Assembly (NCBI GenBank): GCA_020848095.1
Contig: JADLAT010000022.1
Location: 1 to 64,000 of the forward strand
Source of the DNA: Alphaproteobacteria bacterium
Lineage (GTDB): Bacteria; Pseudomonadota; Alphaproteobacteria; Micavibrionales; Micavibrionaceae
DNA: 64,000 bases
Direction: 5' to 3'
Part shown: positions 35,704 through 44,526 of the stretch, piece after piece
How the letters are laid out: every line of letters starts with the position of its first letter
Position numbering within the stretch: the first letter of the stretch is position 1
Program-made: the position numbers and the translations under genes
The notes under the pieces: model-generated
Database searches by the model: none
What the model saw: only the letters and a program-made list of their open reading frames with translations
What the model was told of the DNA's origin: nothing

Positions 35704-37011
35704 TTACAACGCCGAATAAATCGGGAATCGCTTACACAGAGCTTCTACTTTGGTTTTTACGGCATCCTCTACGGCATCATTCGCCTCAGGCCCGTTTTCA
35801 GCCAGACCGTCCAAAACTTCTACAATATACTCACCGACCAGCGCCCATTCCGCCGGGCCAAAGCCCCGGCTCGTAGCCGCAGGCGTACCAAGACGCACGC
35901 CCGACGCCACCATAGGCGGCGCAGGGTCAAAAGGCACCGCATTTTTATTACAGGTAATTCCGGCACGCTCCAGCGCCTTTTCCGTCACATCACCCGTCAG
36001 CTTTTTAGGGCGCAGATCCAACAGCACAATATGACTATCCGTGCCGCCGGATACGATGTTAAATCCACCAGCTTTAAGCGTTGCCGCCAATATCTGGGCA
36101 TTGGTCACTATATTTTTCGCATAAGATTTAAACTCTGGCTTTAAAGCCTCACCATAACACACTGCTTTAGCGGCAATTACATGCATCAACGGTCCACCTT
36201 GAATTCCCGGAAAAATTGCTGAATTCACCTTTTTAAAAATTTCCAGATCATCCGTTAAAATCATGCCGCCGCGTGGCCCGCGCATAGTTTTATGAGTGGT
36301 CGTCGTAATCACATGCGCATGACCAACCGGAGAGGGGTAAACGCCCCCCGCAATCAAACCGGCATAATGGGCCATATCCACAAACAGATAGGCATCCACC
36401 ATATCGGCAATCTCACGAAAACGCTTAAAATCAATATGACGGGGATAGGCCGAGGCCCCCGCAATAATCATCTTGGGCTTATGCTCTTTTGCAAGACGCT
36501 CGATCTCATCATAATCAAGAAGCGCATCAGACTCCCTGACCCCATATTGAACCGCATTGAACCATTTTCCGGACTGGTTAGGGGCCGCACCATGCGTCAA
36601 ATGCCCCCCGGAGGCCAAAGCCATCCCCAAAATCGTATCACCGGGCTGAAGCAAGGCCATCATGACCCCTTGGTTCGCCTGTGACCCTGAATTGGGCTGC
36701 ACATTCACATATTTTGAACCAAAAAGTTGTTTCGCACGTTCCTTGGCCAAATTTTCAACAATATCAACAAACTCACAACCGCCGTAATAACGACGCCCCG
36801 GATACCCTTCCGCATATTTATTCGTCAAAACAGAGCCCTGAGCCTCCAGCACCGCACGAGAGACGATATTCTCCGATGCGATCAACTCAATTTGATTTTG
36901 CTGACGGTCCAGCTCCTGCGCAATCGCATCACTGATGTCTTTATCCGCCTCAGCCAGCGCGGCTGTAAAAAATCCATCCATTGCCAGTTCCTTTGCTGCT
37001 GCATTGCTCAT
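35704..37011 (-). CDS. glyA: Serine hydroxymethyltransferase
   Basis: PLP enzyme that makes glycine and 5,10-methylene-tetrahydrofolate from serine. The 435 residues show [52 protein letters not shown], and the PLP lysine in [16 protein letters not shown]. The ATG at 37011 has AGAGGA eleven bases upstream; an in-frame ATG at 36981 with AAGGA at good distance is an alternative start and would give 425 residues. It belongs to the rpiB-glyA-nrdR-rib run. Confidence 0.96.
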   Translation of the reverse strand: MSNAAAKELAMDGFFTAALAEADKDISDAIAQELDRQQNQIELIASENIVSRAVLEAQGSVLTNKYAEGYPGRRYYGGCEFVDIVENLAKERAKQLFGSKYVNVQPNSGSQANQGVMMALLQPGDTILGMALASGGHLTHGAAPNQSGKWFNAVQYGVRESDALLDYDEIERLAKEHKPKMIIAGASAYPRHIDFKRFREIADMVDAYLFVDMAHYAGLIAGGVYPSPVGHAHVITTTTHKTMRGPRGGMILTDDLEIFKKVNSAIFPGIQGGPLMHVIAAKAVCYGEALKPEFKSYAKNIVTNAQILAATLKAGGFNIVSGGTDSHIVLLDLRPKKLTGDVTEKALERAGITCNKNAVPFDPAPPMVASGVRLGTPAATSRGFGPAEWALVGEYIVEVLDGLAENGPEANDAVEDAVKTKVEALCKRFPIYSAL

Positions 37012-37036
37012 TTTTTAAAATATCCTCTCAAGAAAA

Positions 37037-37465
37037 TTAACAGGCCAGTTTTTTGACGCGGCCCTCATGACGCCCGCCTTCAAAATCCGTATTCAAAAAG
37101 ACATTAACAATATCAAAGGCCAGCTCTGTGCCCACCAAACGTGCGCCCAGCGCCACTACATTCGCATCATTATGCTGCCGCGCGAGTCGCACTGTCGTTG
37201 AATCACTGCAAACTGCGCACCGGACAGCCCTGTTACGATTGGCGGCTATCGAAATGCCTATACCGGAGCCACAAACCAAAACGCCCTGCGCCGCTTCACC
37301 CGCCTCAATAGAGCGGGCCAGAGCCGCACCGAAATCAGGATAATCCACAGATTGAAGACCATGCGTCCCAAGATCGAGCCATTCAATATCCGAAAAATGG
37401 TCAATAATTGCGGTTTTCAGATCAAAACCGGCATGGTCGGCTGCGATGACGAGTTTACGCTTCAT
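37037..37465 (-). CDS. rpiB: Ribose 5-phosphate isomerase B
   Basis: Interconverts ribose-5-phosphate and ribulose-5-phosphate. Ribulose-5-phosphate is also the RibB substrate further down the operon. The 142 residues contain AADHAGFDLK, VDYPDFGAALA, LVCGSGIGISIAANR with the catalytic Cys, CAVCSDSTTVRLARQHNDANVVALG and a C-terminal basic tail. It is 25 bases upstream of glyA. Confidence 0.95.
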   Translation of the reverse strand: MKRKLVIAADHAGFDLKTAIIDHFSDIEWLDLGTHGLQSVDYPDFGAALARSIEAGEAAQGVLVCGSGIGISIAANRNRAVRCAVCSDSTTVRLARQHNDANVVALGARLVGTELAFDIVNVFLNTDFEGGRHEGRVKKLAC

Positions 37466-37490
37466 GCCTTCATATATAGGGAACTTCCCT

Positions 37491-37694
37491 TCAGGAAATC
37501 AAGCCGTTCTTTTTTAAAACATATTCCAGACGCAGCAAGGCATTGCGCTTGAGAATTTCCTGCCCGGCATTGGCTGGCCCCTGAACGGATATTTCCGTCA
37601 AAGAGGCCGTATCCATGGCCGTCACCTTGACCAGCGCCCCCACAGGGAAAAACTCAAGTATGACCTCACGCCCTTGAAGAATCTCTTTACTCAT
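37491..37694 (-). CDS. Small conserved alphaproteobacterial protein (DUF6898-like)
   Basis: A 67-residue protein: MSKEILQGREVILEFFPVG, then ALVKVTAMDTASLTEISVQGPANAG and a basic helix (LKRNALLRLEYVLKK). The pattern FxxxGxxVKVxAxDxxTxxEVxxxGP is that of a small protein found next to glyA-rpiB in many alphaproteobacteria; I believe it corresponds to DUF6898, function unknown. AGGAG eight bases before the ATG fixes the start. It lies 25 bases before rpiB and is divergent from the acyl-CoA dehydrogenase. Confidence 0.8.
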   Translation of the reverse strand: MSKEILQGREVILEFFPVGALVKVTAMDTASLTEISVQGPANAGQEILKRNALLRLEYVLKKNGLIS

Positions 37695-37822
37695 AAACGC
37701 GCTCCTGATGTCATCTCTTTTGAAAAGCAATGAAGAATTTTTATCTGAAAAAGGGTATAAAAGATTATCAGCTTCGTCCAGAGCGATCCCGGGCATCCAA
37801 CAAACGATAAGGAATATAAAAA

Positions 37823-38998
37823 ATGCAAAGAGCCGAATTTAACTGGGAGGACCCCTTGTTGCTCGATGAGATGCTCAGCGACGAAGAGCGTATAATCATG
37901 CAAACAGCGCGGGATTACGCGCAGGACAAACTCGCCCCCAGAATTTTAGAGGCCTATCGCTCAGAGAACTTTGACCCGGCAATCATGCGCGAGATGGGCG
38001 CACTCGGGCTACTCGGCCCAACCATAGAGGGCTACGGCTGCGCCGGCGCCAGCTACACGGCCGGCGGCCTGATTGCCCGGGAGCTTGAGCGCGTGGACAG
38101 CGCCTATCGTTCCTGCTATTCGGTGCAATCCTCATTGGTCATGCTGCCGATTTTCCTCTTCGGGACCGAAGACCAGAAAAACCGCTTCCTGCCAAAACTG
38201 GCAACCGGAGAGCATATTGGCTGCTTCGGCCTGACCGAGCCCGATGGCGGCTCCGATCCCGGCGATATGAAGACCAGAGCGCGGAAATCAAAAAACGGTT
38301 ACCTGCTGTCCGGCGCAAAACAATGGATCTCCAACGCCCCGATCGCCGATATATTCATCATCTGGGCTAAAGACGATGAAGGGAAAACCGCAGGATTCAT
38401 TCTCGAAAAAGGTATGAAAGGCCTGAGCGCCCCCAAAATATCCGGCAAGCTCTCTCTCCGCGCTGCGCCCACCGGTGGCATAGCCATGAACGATGTTTTT
38501 GTAGGCGAAGAGAATCGCCTGCCCGAAGCCTTCTCCCTCAAGGCGCCCATGCTGTGCCTGAACTCCGCACGCTTTGGCATAGCCTGGGGCGTGATGGGCG
38601 CGGCGGAGGATTGCTGGCACATCGCGCGGGAATACACGCTGGAGCGTAAGATTTTTGGAAAAGCACTGGCCGGGCAGCAGCTCATCCAGAAAAAACTGGC
38701 CGACATGCAAACGGAAATAACCTTAGGGCTCAGCGCCTGCCATCGGCTGGGCCGCCTCAGAGATGAAGACCGCGCCGCGCCCGAAGCCATCTCTTTGCTC
38801 AAACGCAATAATTGTGGAAAAGCACTTGAAATCGCGCGCTTGGCCCGCGACATGCTCGGCGGAAACGGTATTTCCGACGAATACCACGTCATGCGCCATA
38901 TGTGTAATCTGGAGGCTGTAAACACCTACGAAGGCACGCACGACATACACGCGCTCATTCTCGGGCGGGCTATGACAGGACTTCAGGCCTTTGGCTGA
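37823..38998 (+). CDS. gcdH: Acyl-CoA dehydrogenase, glutaryl-CoA dehydrogenase type
   Basis: FAD enzyme; the GcdH type oxidises and decarboxylates glutaryl-CoA to crotonyl-CoA in lysine and tryptophan breakdown. The 391 residues contain [53 protein letters not shown], and the catalytic Glu370 in [17 protein letters not shown], a motif that marks the GcdH subfamily. AAGGAA lies nine bases before the ATG. It converges on the MarR gene with five bases between. The exact substrate cannot be proven from sequence, but the C-terminal motif and N-terminal match to GcdH are close. Confidence 0.9.
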   Translation: MQRAEFNWEDPLLLDEMLSDEERIIMQTARDYAQDKLAPRILEAYRSENFDPAIMREMGALGLLGPTIEGYGCAGASYTAGGLIARELERVDSAYRSCYSVQSSLVMLPIFLFGTEDQKNRFLPKLATGEHIGCFGLTEPDGGSDPGDMKTRARKSKNGYLLSGAKQWISNAPIADIFIIWAKDDEGKTAGFILEKGMKGLSAPKISGKLSLRAAPTGGIAMNDVFVGEENRLPEAFSLKAPMLCLNSARFGIAWGVMGAAEDCWHIAREYTLERKIFGKALAGQQLIQKKLADMQTEITLGLSACHRLGRLRDEDRAAPEAISLLKRNNCGKALEIARLARDMLGGNGISDEYHVMRHMCNLEAVNTYEGTHDIHALILGRAMTGLQAFG

Positions 38999-39003
38999 TA
39001 ATG

Positions 39004-39465
39004 CTAGAATCCGCCGGAAAAATTCGTCTGCTTGGCCCAGAAACGCTCGAGAAGCTTCAGCGTGTTGTTAAGCTCTGTAAGCTTTGCATCCGTCACTTCT
39101 GTGCCGGAAATTTCCGTCTCATGACGGTCAAACATCGTTGAGATAATATTTTTAAGCTCCAGCCCCTTTTCGGAAAGCCTGACGCGAATCGAGCGTTTAT
39201 CATGGACGGAGCGTTCTTGGATCAAATAGCCATTCTCAACCATCTTCTTTACGTTGTAAGAGACGTTAGACCCAAGATAATAACCCCGAATCGTAAGCTC
39301 CCCGACGGTCATTTCATCATCGCCGATATTATACAAAATCATTGACTGGACGTTATTAATATCCTGAATGCCTTTTTTATCAAGCTCCACTTTCAACACA
39401 TCCAGAAAATGACGGTGAAGGCGTTCAATCAGCTGAATAGCTTCGTAATAAGGTGTAGGTGTCAC
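39004..39465 (-). CDS. ldtR: MarR-family regulator, LdtR type
   Basis: Winged-helix transcription factor of 153 residues. YEAIQLIERLHRHFLDVLKVELDKKGI, DINNVQSMILYNIGDDEMTVGELTIRGYYLGSNVSYNVKKMVENGYL and ERSVHDKRSIRVRLSEKG match the conserved alphaproteobacterial LdtR/PetP group. In Liberibacter, LdtR controls an L,D-transpeptidase gene; in this window an L,D-transpeptidase lies 13 kb away. The start is GTG with GGAG eight bases upstream. It is convergent with gcdH. Confidence 0.85.
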   Translation of the reverse strand: MTPTPYYEAIQLIERLHRHFLDVLKVELDKKGIQDINNVQSMILYNIGDDEMTVGELTIRGYYLGSNVSYNVKKMVENGYLIQERSVHDKRSIRVRLSEKGLELKNIISTMFDRHETEISGTEVTDAKLTELNNTLKLLERFWAKQTNFSGGF

Positions 39466-39561
39466 GGGTATTGCTCCAAATTCTTGACCTTAAAATTGAT
39501 GCTCAAGAGCGGCATACTATCATTTTTCAAAAGTCTGTACATCCTTAAGATCATAATCCTC

Positions 39562-40635
39562 CTATGTGAAATAAGCATTAACAATCTCTGCTCTCACATT
39601 CTCGAGTCCGGGCGCAGACCATTGCGGCTTCTTATCCTTATCAATCAAAACCGCTCGCAGCCCCTCATACAGATCCTCGCCCTGCGCAAAATTACGCGCC
39701 AAGATAAAATCCATAGCCATAACCTCATCAAAACACAGAGAATCGGCCCTCTTCATATACGCACAAGCCACAAGGACACTTACCGGAGAGCGCACCAGAA
39801 TATCCCGCGCCGTTTCCACGGCAAAAGCACTCGGCTTTCCACCCTCCGATCCGGCGCGCCCCTTTTTAACAATCATCAAAGGGTCCATATCCGAAAACAG
39901 CGTCTCAATCTCCGCGCCATGCGAATGCAAAATCCCGAAATCCTCTGTCTGCATCTCCCGAGCGCACCGCACGAGCGCCGCTTTTAGGGCCATTTCATCC
40001 ATCACCGTGCTCAACATTACGCGCAACGCCCCTAAAAACGCTGAATCCACAAAATACTCCGCCAATCCGGTCTGCACCATATCCGCGCCCTTAATACTAT
40101 TACCCGTCAGCGCCAGATATCGCCCCAGATGGCCTTTGGCCCGCGTCAGGTGATACACGCTGCCGACATCCGGAAAAAATCCAATTCGAACCTCCGGCAT
40201 GGCAAACACCGTATTTTGAGTGACTACGCGATAGCGGCAGTTCCCGCCAATCCCGTAACCGCCGCCCATCGTCAAGCCGTCCATAAAGGCAATGGTCGGC
40301 TTTTTATAATTAAAAATAAATCGGTTCAGCGCGTATTCTTCGGCAAAAAACACCATCAGCGCGTCCAGTTCCAACTCCGCCCGCCGATACGCCATCCCGG
40401 CACGATAAAACGCCTTCATATCACCGCCACTGCAAAAGGCACGCACCCACGGCGCAGCCTGAAACAAAACGGCCTTCACATTGTCCAGCTTTTCCCAATT
40501 TTGCAAAAATTCAGAAATTTTTCGAATCATCCCTAAAGAAAGCGCGTTCAGCGCCGCAGGGCGGTTCAGACTTATTACACCAAGCCCGCCTTGCACCTCC
40601 GTCAAAATTTCATCTGTGGGAAAGCCTTGCTTCAT
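39562..40635 (-). CDS. Enoyl-CoA hydratase family protein, 3-hydroxyisobutyryl-CoA hydrolase type
   Basis: Crotonase-fold enzyme of 357 residues; the HIBYL-CoA hydrolase type releases 3-hydroxyisobutyrate from its CoA ester in valine breakdown. Evidence: GVISLNRPAALNALSLGM, FCSGGDMKAFY (oxyanion loop), MDGLTMGGGYGIGGNCRYRVVT, FAMPEVRIGFFPDVGSVYHL with the catalytic Glu, and the C-terminal EGLRAVLIDKDKKPQW that is special to this subfamily. It is divergent from hemB with 22 bases between the assigned starts; no ribosome-binding site is seen before the ATG. Confidence 0.88.
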   Translation of the reverse strand: MKQGFPTDEILTEVQGGLGVISLNRPAALNALSLGMIRKISEFLQNWEKLDNVKAVLFQAAPWVRAFCSGGDMKAFYRAGMAYRRAELELDALMVFFAEEYALNRFIFNYKKPTIAFMDGLTMGGGYGIGGNCRYRVVTQNTVFAMPEVRIGFFPDVGSVYHLTRAKGHLGRYLALTGNSIKGADMVQTGLAEYFVDSAFLGALRVMLSTVMDEMALKAALVRCAREMQTEDFGILHSHGAEIETLFSDMDPLMIVKKGRAGSEGGKPSAFAVETARDILVRSPVSVLVACAYMKRADSLCFDEVMAMDFILARNFAQGEDLYEGLRAVLIDKDKKPQWSAPGLENVRAEIVNAYFT

Positions 40636-40657
40636 GCGCTAAAATACCGTTTAAGTT

Positions 40658-41728
40658 ATGAGCCTTGAATCAAGAGAAACAACGCCAGTGAACGATACGG
40701 CAACACACACACCAAAACAAGAAACGCCGGAGAAACCTGCGGCCTATCCACAATTGCGGCTGCGACGCCTCCGCGCCGCGCCCTGGATTCGTGACATGGT
40801 GCAAGAGACGCATATTCGGGTCACAGACCTCATCTGGCCCGTTTTCGTTACGGAGGGCACCAATATACGTCAGCCCGTAACCTCCATGCCGGACGTTGAG
40901 CGGCTCAGCATCGATCTGCTGAGCGAAGAAGTCAAAGAGGCCGCCGCGCTCGGAATACGCGCAATCGCGCTTTTCCCGGTCGTACCCGCAGAGAAAAAAA
41001 CACCGCAAGGGGCCGAGGCCCTCAACCCTAATAACCTGATCTGCCGCGCCATAACGGCGCTTAAAAAATCAACGCCGGATATGGGAATCATCGCTGATGT
41101 GGCGCTGGACCCCTATACCGATCACGGCCATGACGGCCTTCTGCGCGATGGGAAAATCATCAATGACGAAACCGTTGCCATCCTCTGCCAGCAGGCGTTA
41201 ATTCAGGCCCGTGCGGGCGCGGACGTCATCGCCCCCTCTGACATGATGGACGGGCGCATAGGCGCAATTCGTAAAACACTTGATAGCGCAGGTTTCCAAG
41301 AGCTCCTGCTCCTGTCTTACGCCGCGAAATACGCCTCCGGCTTTTATGGACCGTTTAGAGACGCTGTTAATTCTGCCCCCTTCCTCAAGGGCGATAAAAA
41401 AACCTATCAGATGAACCCCGCCAACGGCGCAGAGGCCCTGCGCGAAGTCGTACAGGACATAGCCGAGGGCGCAGATATGGTCATGGTCAAACCCGGCCTG
41501 CCCTATCTGGATATCATCACGCGGATCAAAACCACCTTGAATATTCCCACTTTTGCCTATCAGGTCAGCGGCGAATATGCGATGATAAAGGCCGCCGCCG
41601 CTCAAGGCTGGCTTGATTACGATTCCTGCCTGCTTGAAACGCTCATGAGCTTTAAACGGGCCGGTTGCGATGGTATTCTCACCTATGGTGCGCACCACGC
41701 TGCACGCCTTCTGCGTAACAATTATTAA
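40658..41728 (+). CDS. hemB: Delta-aminolevulinic acid dehydratase (porphobilinogen synthase)
   Basis: Condenses two 5-aminolevulinate molecules into porphobilinogen for heme. The 356 residues include RLRRLRAAPWIRDMVQET, the metal loop DVALDPYTDHGHDG (Asp-type, without the cysteines of zinc enzymes, hence the Mg-dependent class), APSDMMDGRI, and the two active-site lysines in LSYAAKYAS and MVKPGLPYLDI (Lys278). The start is not certain: the ATG at 40658 leaves only 22 bases to the divergent gene, and a GTG at 40688 preceded by AGAGAAA would give more room for promoters. Confidence 0.95.
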   Translation: MSLESRETTPVNDTATHTPKQETPEKPAAYPQLRLRRLRAAPWIRDMVQETHIRVTDLIWPVFVTEGTNIRQPVTSMPDVERLSIDLLSEEVKEAAALGIRAIALFPVVPAEKKTPQGAEALNPNNLICRAITALKKSTPDMGIIADVALDPYTDHGHDGLLRDGKIINDETVAILCQQALIQARAGADVIAPSDMMDGRIGAIRKTLDSAGFQELLLLSYAAKYASGFYGPFRDAVNSAPFLKGDKKTYQMNPANGAEALREVVQDIAEGADMVMVKPGLPYLDIITRIKTTLNIPTFAYQVSGEYAMIKAAAAQGWLDYDSCLLETLMSFKRAGCDGILTYGAHHAARLLRNNY

Positions 41729-41843
41729 GAAAAAATAGAGACTTATAGGGTATTATTTACAAAGCGGATTAAACGCAACAATTTGCGATAAAACCTGCTC
41801 AAATTTACTTTTTAACTTTTAATTGACCAGTTCAGAAAAATAA

Positions 41844-43466
41844 ATGGCCGATACAGACGAACATAAAAAACAACGGGACCGCTTTTTGGCCTTCGCTTTC
41901 GCCTCTGCCGATTTGTTTTTAGAAATATCTCAAGAGGGCACCGTTCTCTATGCACTTGGCGCCTCAAAGGGCATAACCGGATTCGATGATACGGAAATTA
42001 TCGGCAAAAAATGGCTGGGCCTTTTCTCCGTTTACGACCAAGCTCAACTTTTACACCTCTACGAAACATCGAAACCCGGAAAGCGCTGCGGCCCTTTGCT
42101 GGTTGAACTTAATGACCCCGCAAAAAGAAAGGCCGTCTTCACCGGCATAAAAATGCCGGGCAGTCGCAGCATCTATATCACGCTCGGCCTAAGCAACCTC
42201 TTCATGAGCAAAATGGCCGATGCACTTGGCGCAAAAACGGTTCAAAATGACATCTTGAACCGAACGGACTTTCTGGAGCAGGCGCAAGACACACTGCAAA
42301 TGGCCAGATCTTTAGGACAAAACGTAGACATGACCATGTTTGATTTTGCACCGACAGAAGAAGACCGGCGCCGCATGGGCGAAGGCAACTGGAATAAAAT
42401 GCTGGGATCTGTCGAAAGTTTTTTACAATCTCAGTCCATAGACGGCAACGCAGCCGCCGCCATTGCCGATGGCCGCTATACGGTTATTCATGAAAAAGAC
42501 GTGGATGGTGATTTTCTTCGTAATCAAATCCAGGCTCTGGCGCAGGAAAATGATCCAACGGGCACTGGCATAGAAATACAGAGCAAAACCCTCTCCGCCG
42601 ACCTCGCCACCATGAGCGAACGCGACACCGCGCGCGCGCTCGTCTACACAATCAACGAATTTGAACGCAAGGGCACAGACCTGACTATTGAAAATCTCAA
42701 TTCCAGTATTGCCAGCTATGCCAGCGCCAACGTGCAAAAAATCAAGGAATTTCAATCCATCATTCAAAGACTTGATTTCTCATTATTTTTCCAGCCCATA
42801 ATCGACCTTAACACGCTGGAAGTTTCGCACTATGAAATGCTGACCCGGTTCACCAAGGGTGACACTCTGGAATGGATCATGTTCGGGGAAGATATGGGCA
42901 TGGCGCCCGATTTCGATATCGCCGTATGTGAACGGGCTATAAACTATATCTCCTTTAAAGGCGGCGGTGCGCGGACCAAATTCGCCATCAATCTTTCCGG
43001 GCAGTCAGTTGAAAACGACACGTTTTATGACAGGCTGCAGCAACAACTCGCAAAAGGCAAAGATCTGTCCAAACGGATAATGTTCGAAATCACTGAATCC
43101 AGCCATATTCGCGACCTTGATAAAGTGAACCGCTTTGTTGAAAAGCTTCAGGCTGCGGGCTATAAAATCGCACTGGATGATTTCGGCGCAGGCTCGGCGT
43201 CCTTTGAGTATATCCAAAAACTCAAGGTTGACATGGTCAAGATCGATGGGAAATACATCCGCAAACTCCTCACCTCCGACCGGGACGCCGCCATGGTTAA
43301 GAACCTGACGCAAATGTGCAAGGATCTCGGCATGGGCGTTGTCGCTGAATATGTTGAGGAGCAGGCACAGGCCAATATGCTCCGGGATCTCGGCATTGAT
43401 CTGGGGCAAGGCTATTTTTTCGGAAAACCCGAATCCGCACCAACATTCCAGCCGCCTCATAAATAA
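41844..43466 (+). CDS. PAS-EAL cyclic-di-GMP phosphodiesterase-type protein
   Basis: Predicted regulator of c-di-GMP. The 540 residues begin with a PAS-like domain (about 15-125: FLEISQEGTVLYALGASKGI, GKKWLGLFSVYD), continue with a region (about 130-290) that may be a worn-down GGDEF domain without the signature, and end with an EAL domain (about 300-535). The EAL motif itself reads EML (HYEMLTRF). The other catalytic residues look intact: INLSGQS, FEITES, DDFGAGSAS, MVKIDGKYI, VVAEYVE and GIDLGQGYFFGKP. So hydrolysis of c-di-GMP is plausible. It lies 142 bases before motA, which hints at motility control. Confidence 0.87.
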   Translation: MADTDEHKKQRDRFLAFAFASADLFLEISQEGTVLYALGASKGITGFDDTEIIGKKWLGLFSVYDQAQLLHLYETSKPGKRCGPLLVELNDPAKRKAVFTGIKMPGSRSIYITLGLSNLFMSKMADALGAKTVQNDILNRTDFLEQAQDTLQMARSLGQNVDMTMFDFAPTEEDRRRMGEGNWNKMLGSVESFLQSQSIDGNAAAAIADGRYTVIHEKDVDGDFLRNQIQALAQENDPTGTGIEIQSKTLSADLATMSERDTARALVYTINEFERKGTDLTIENLNSSIASYASANVQKIKEFQSIIQRLDFSLFFQPIIDLNTLEVSHYEMLTRFTKGDTLEWIMFGEDMGMAPDFDIAVCERAINYISFKGGGARTKFAINLSGQSVENDTFYDRLQQQLAKGKDLSKRIMFEITESSHIRDLDKVNRFVEKLQAAGYKIALDDFGAGSASFEYIQKLKVDMVKIDGKYIRKLLTSDRDAAMVKNLTQMCKDLGMGVVAEYVEEQAQANMLRDLGIDLGQGYFFGKPESAPTFQPPHK

Positions 43467-43517
43467 ATCTTTTTTTCTACGTTTTCGCGTTTATAACCAC
43501 AAAAAGACGACACAGCG

Positions 43518-43533
43518 TTAGAGACTTTTTAAC
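43518..43533 (+). promoter_or_regulatory. CtrA-like site upstream of motA
   Basis: TTAG-N7-TTAAC (43518-43533), one mismatch from TTAA-N7-TTAAC, 76-91 bases before the motA ATG. The second such site in front of a flagellar gene in this window. Motif-only inference. Confidence 0.33.
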
Positions 43534-43608
43534 CGCAAATCGGGTATGGTTTAGTTACACACTGCGCTTAAAATGCGCGCATCTAATGGAAAGGATTTCC
43601 AAAACTCT

Positions 43609-44499
43609 ATGAAACTGGTCGGATTCGCACTCATCTTTGTCTTTACCTTTGGCGGCCTTTTGATTGCCATGCATTTCGACATCCCGAAATTCATGGCGCT
43701 CGTGATGGTTATTCTGGGCGCGCTGCCGGGGGAATTTGTTATCATTTTCGGCTGCGCCGTTGCAGCCTTTCTCGTTGCCAATTCCGGCGAGGTTATCAAA
43801 GGCACCCTTAAATACATGAGCGCGCTGGTTAAGCCGGCTGCCTATTCAAAGGACGATTATATCGAGCTTCTCAGCCTGATGTTCACCTTGTTCAAACTGG
43901 CCCGGACAAAGGGCTGGCTCGCGCTGGAAGCTCACATTGAAAACCCGCATGAAAGCACGATCTTCAGCCAGTTTCCAAAATTCCAGCACAATCACAGCGC
44001 GCTGGTTTTTATCTGTGATTATTTGCGCATCATTTCCTTAGGCAAGGATAATCCTCACGAGATCGAAGCCATCATGGACATGGAAATTGAAACGATCGAA
44101 CATCACGAAGCCCATCCCGGTCACGCCGTGCAGACCATGGCGGATGGTATTCCCGCGCTTGGAATCGTTGCCGCCGTTTTGGGCGTTATTAAAACCATGG
44201 CCTCCATTTCCGAACCGCCTGAAGTTCTCGGCCACATGATCGGCGGCGCGCTGGTGGGAACGTTTCTCGGCGTGTGGCTGTCTTACGGCATGGTGGCACC
44301 GCTCGCGGGCGCCATGAGCACAAAAGCCGAAACAGAAGTGATGTACTATAAATGCATGAAAGTCTCCGTCATTGCGTTTTTGAACGCTTCTGCGCCACAA
44401 GTGGCCGTAGAGTTTGCCCGCAAGTTCTTGCCGCACAGCATCCAGCCCACCTTTCAGGAGCTTGAAGAAAAACTCAATGAACTCCCAAGCCCCGGATAA
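43609..44499 (+). CDS. motA: Flagellar motor stator protein MotA
   Basis: Cytoplasmic-membrane stator subunit that, with MotB, conducts ions and turns the rotor. From the ATG at 43609 (296 residues) there are four membrane segments: two at the N-terminus (VGFALIFVFTFGGLLIAM, FVIIFGCAVAAFLVANSGE) and two in the second half (GIPALGIVAAVLGVIKTM with the conserved Pro, and GTFLGVWLSYGMVAPL). The cytoplasmic loop carries the charged FKLARTKGWLALEAHIENP. AAAGGA lies 13 bases before this ATG; an ATG at 43573 would add 12 residues. Confidence 0.94.
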   Translation: MKLVGFALIFVFTFGGLLIAMHFDIPKFMALVMVILGALPGEFVIIFGCAVAAFLVANSGEVIKGTLKYMSALVKPAAYSKDDYIELLSLMFTLFKLARTKGWLALEAHIENPHESTIFSQFPKFQHNHSALVFICDYLRIISLGKDNPHEIEAIMDMEIETIEHHEAHPGHAVQTMADGIPALGIVAAVLGVIKTMASISEPPEVLGHMIGGALVGTFLGVWLSYGMVAPLAGAMSTKAETEVMYYKCMKVSVIAFLNASAPQVAVEFARKFLPHSIQPTFQELEEKLNELPSPG

Positions 44500-44526
44500 A
44501 CAGCGAAGAAAGCGGTAACTAAACGC

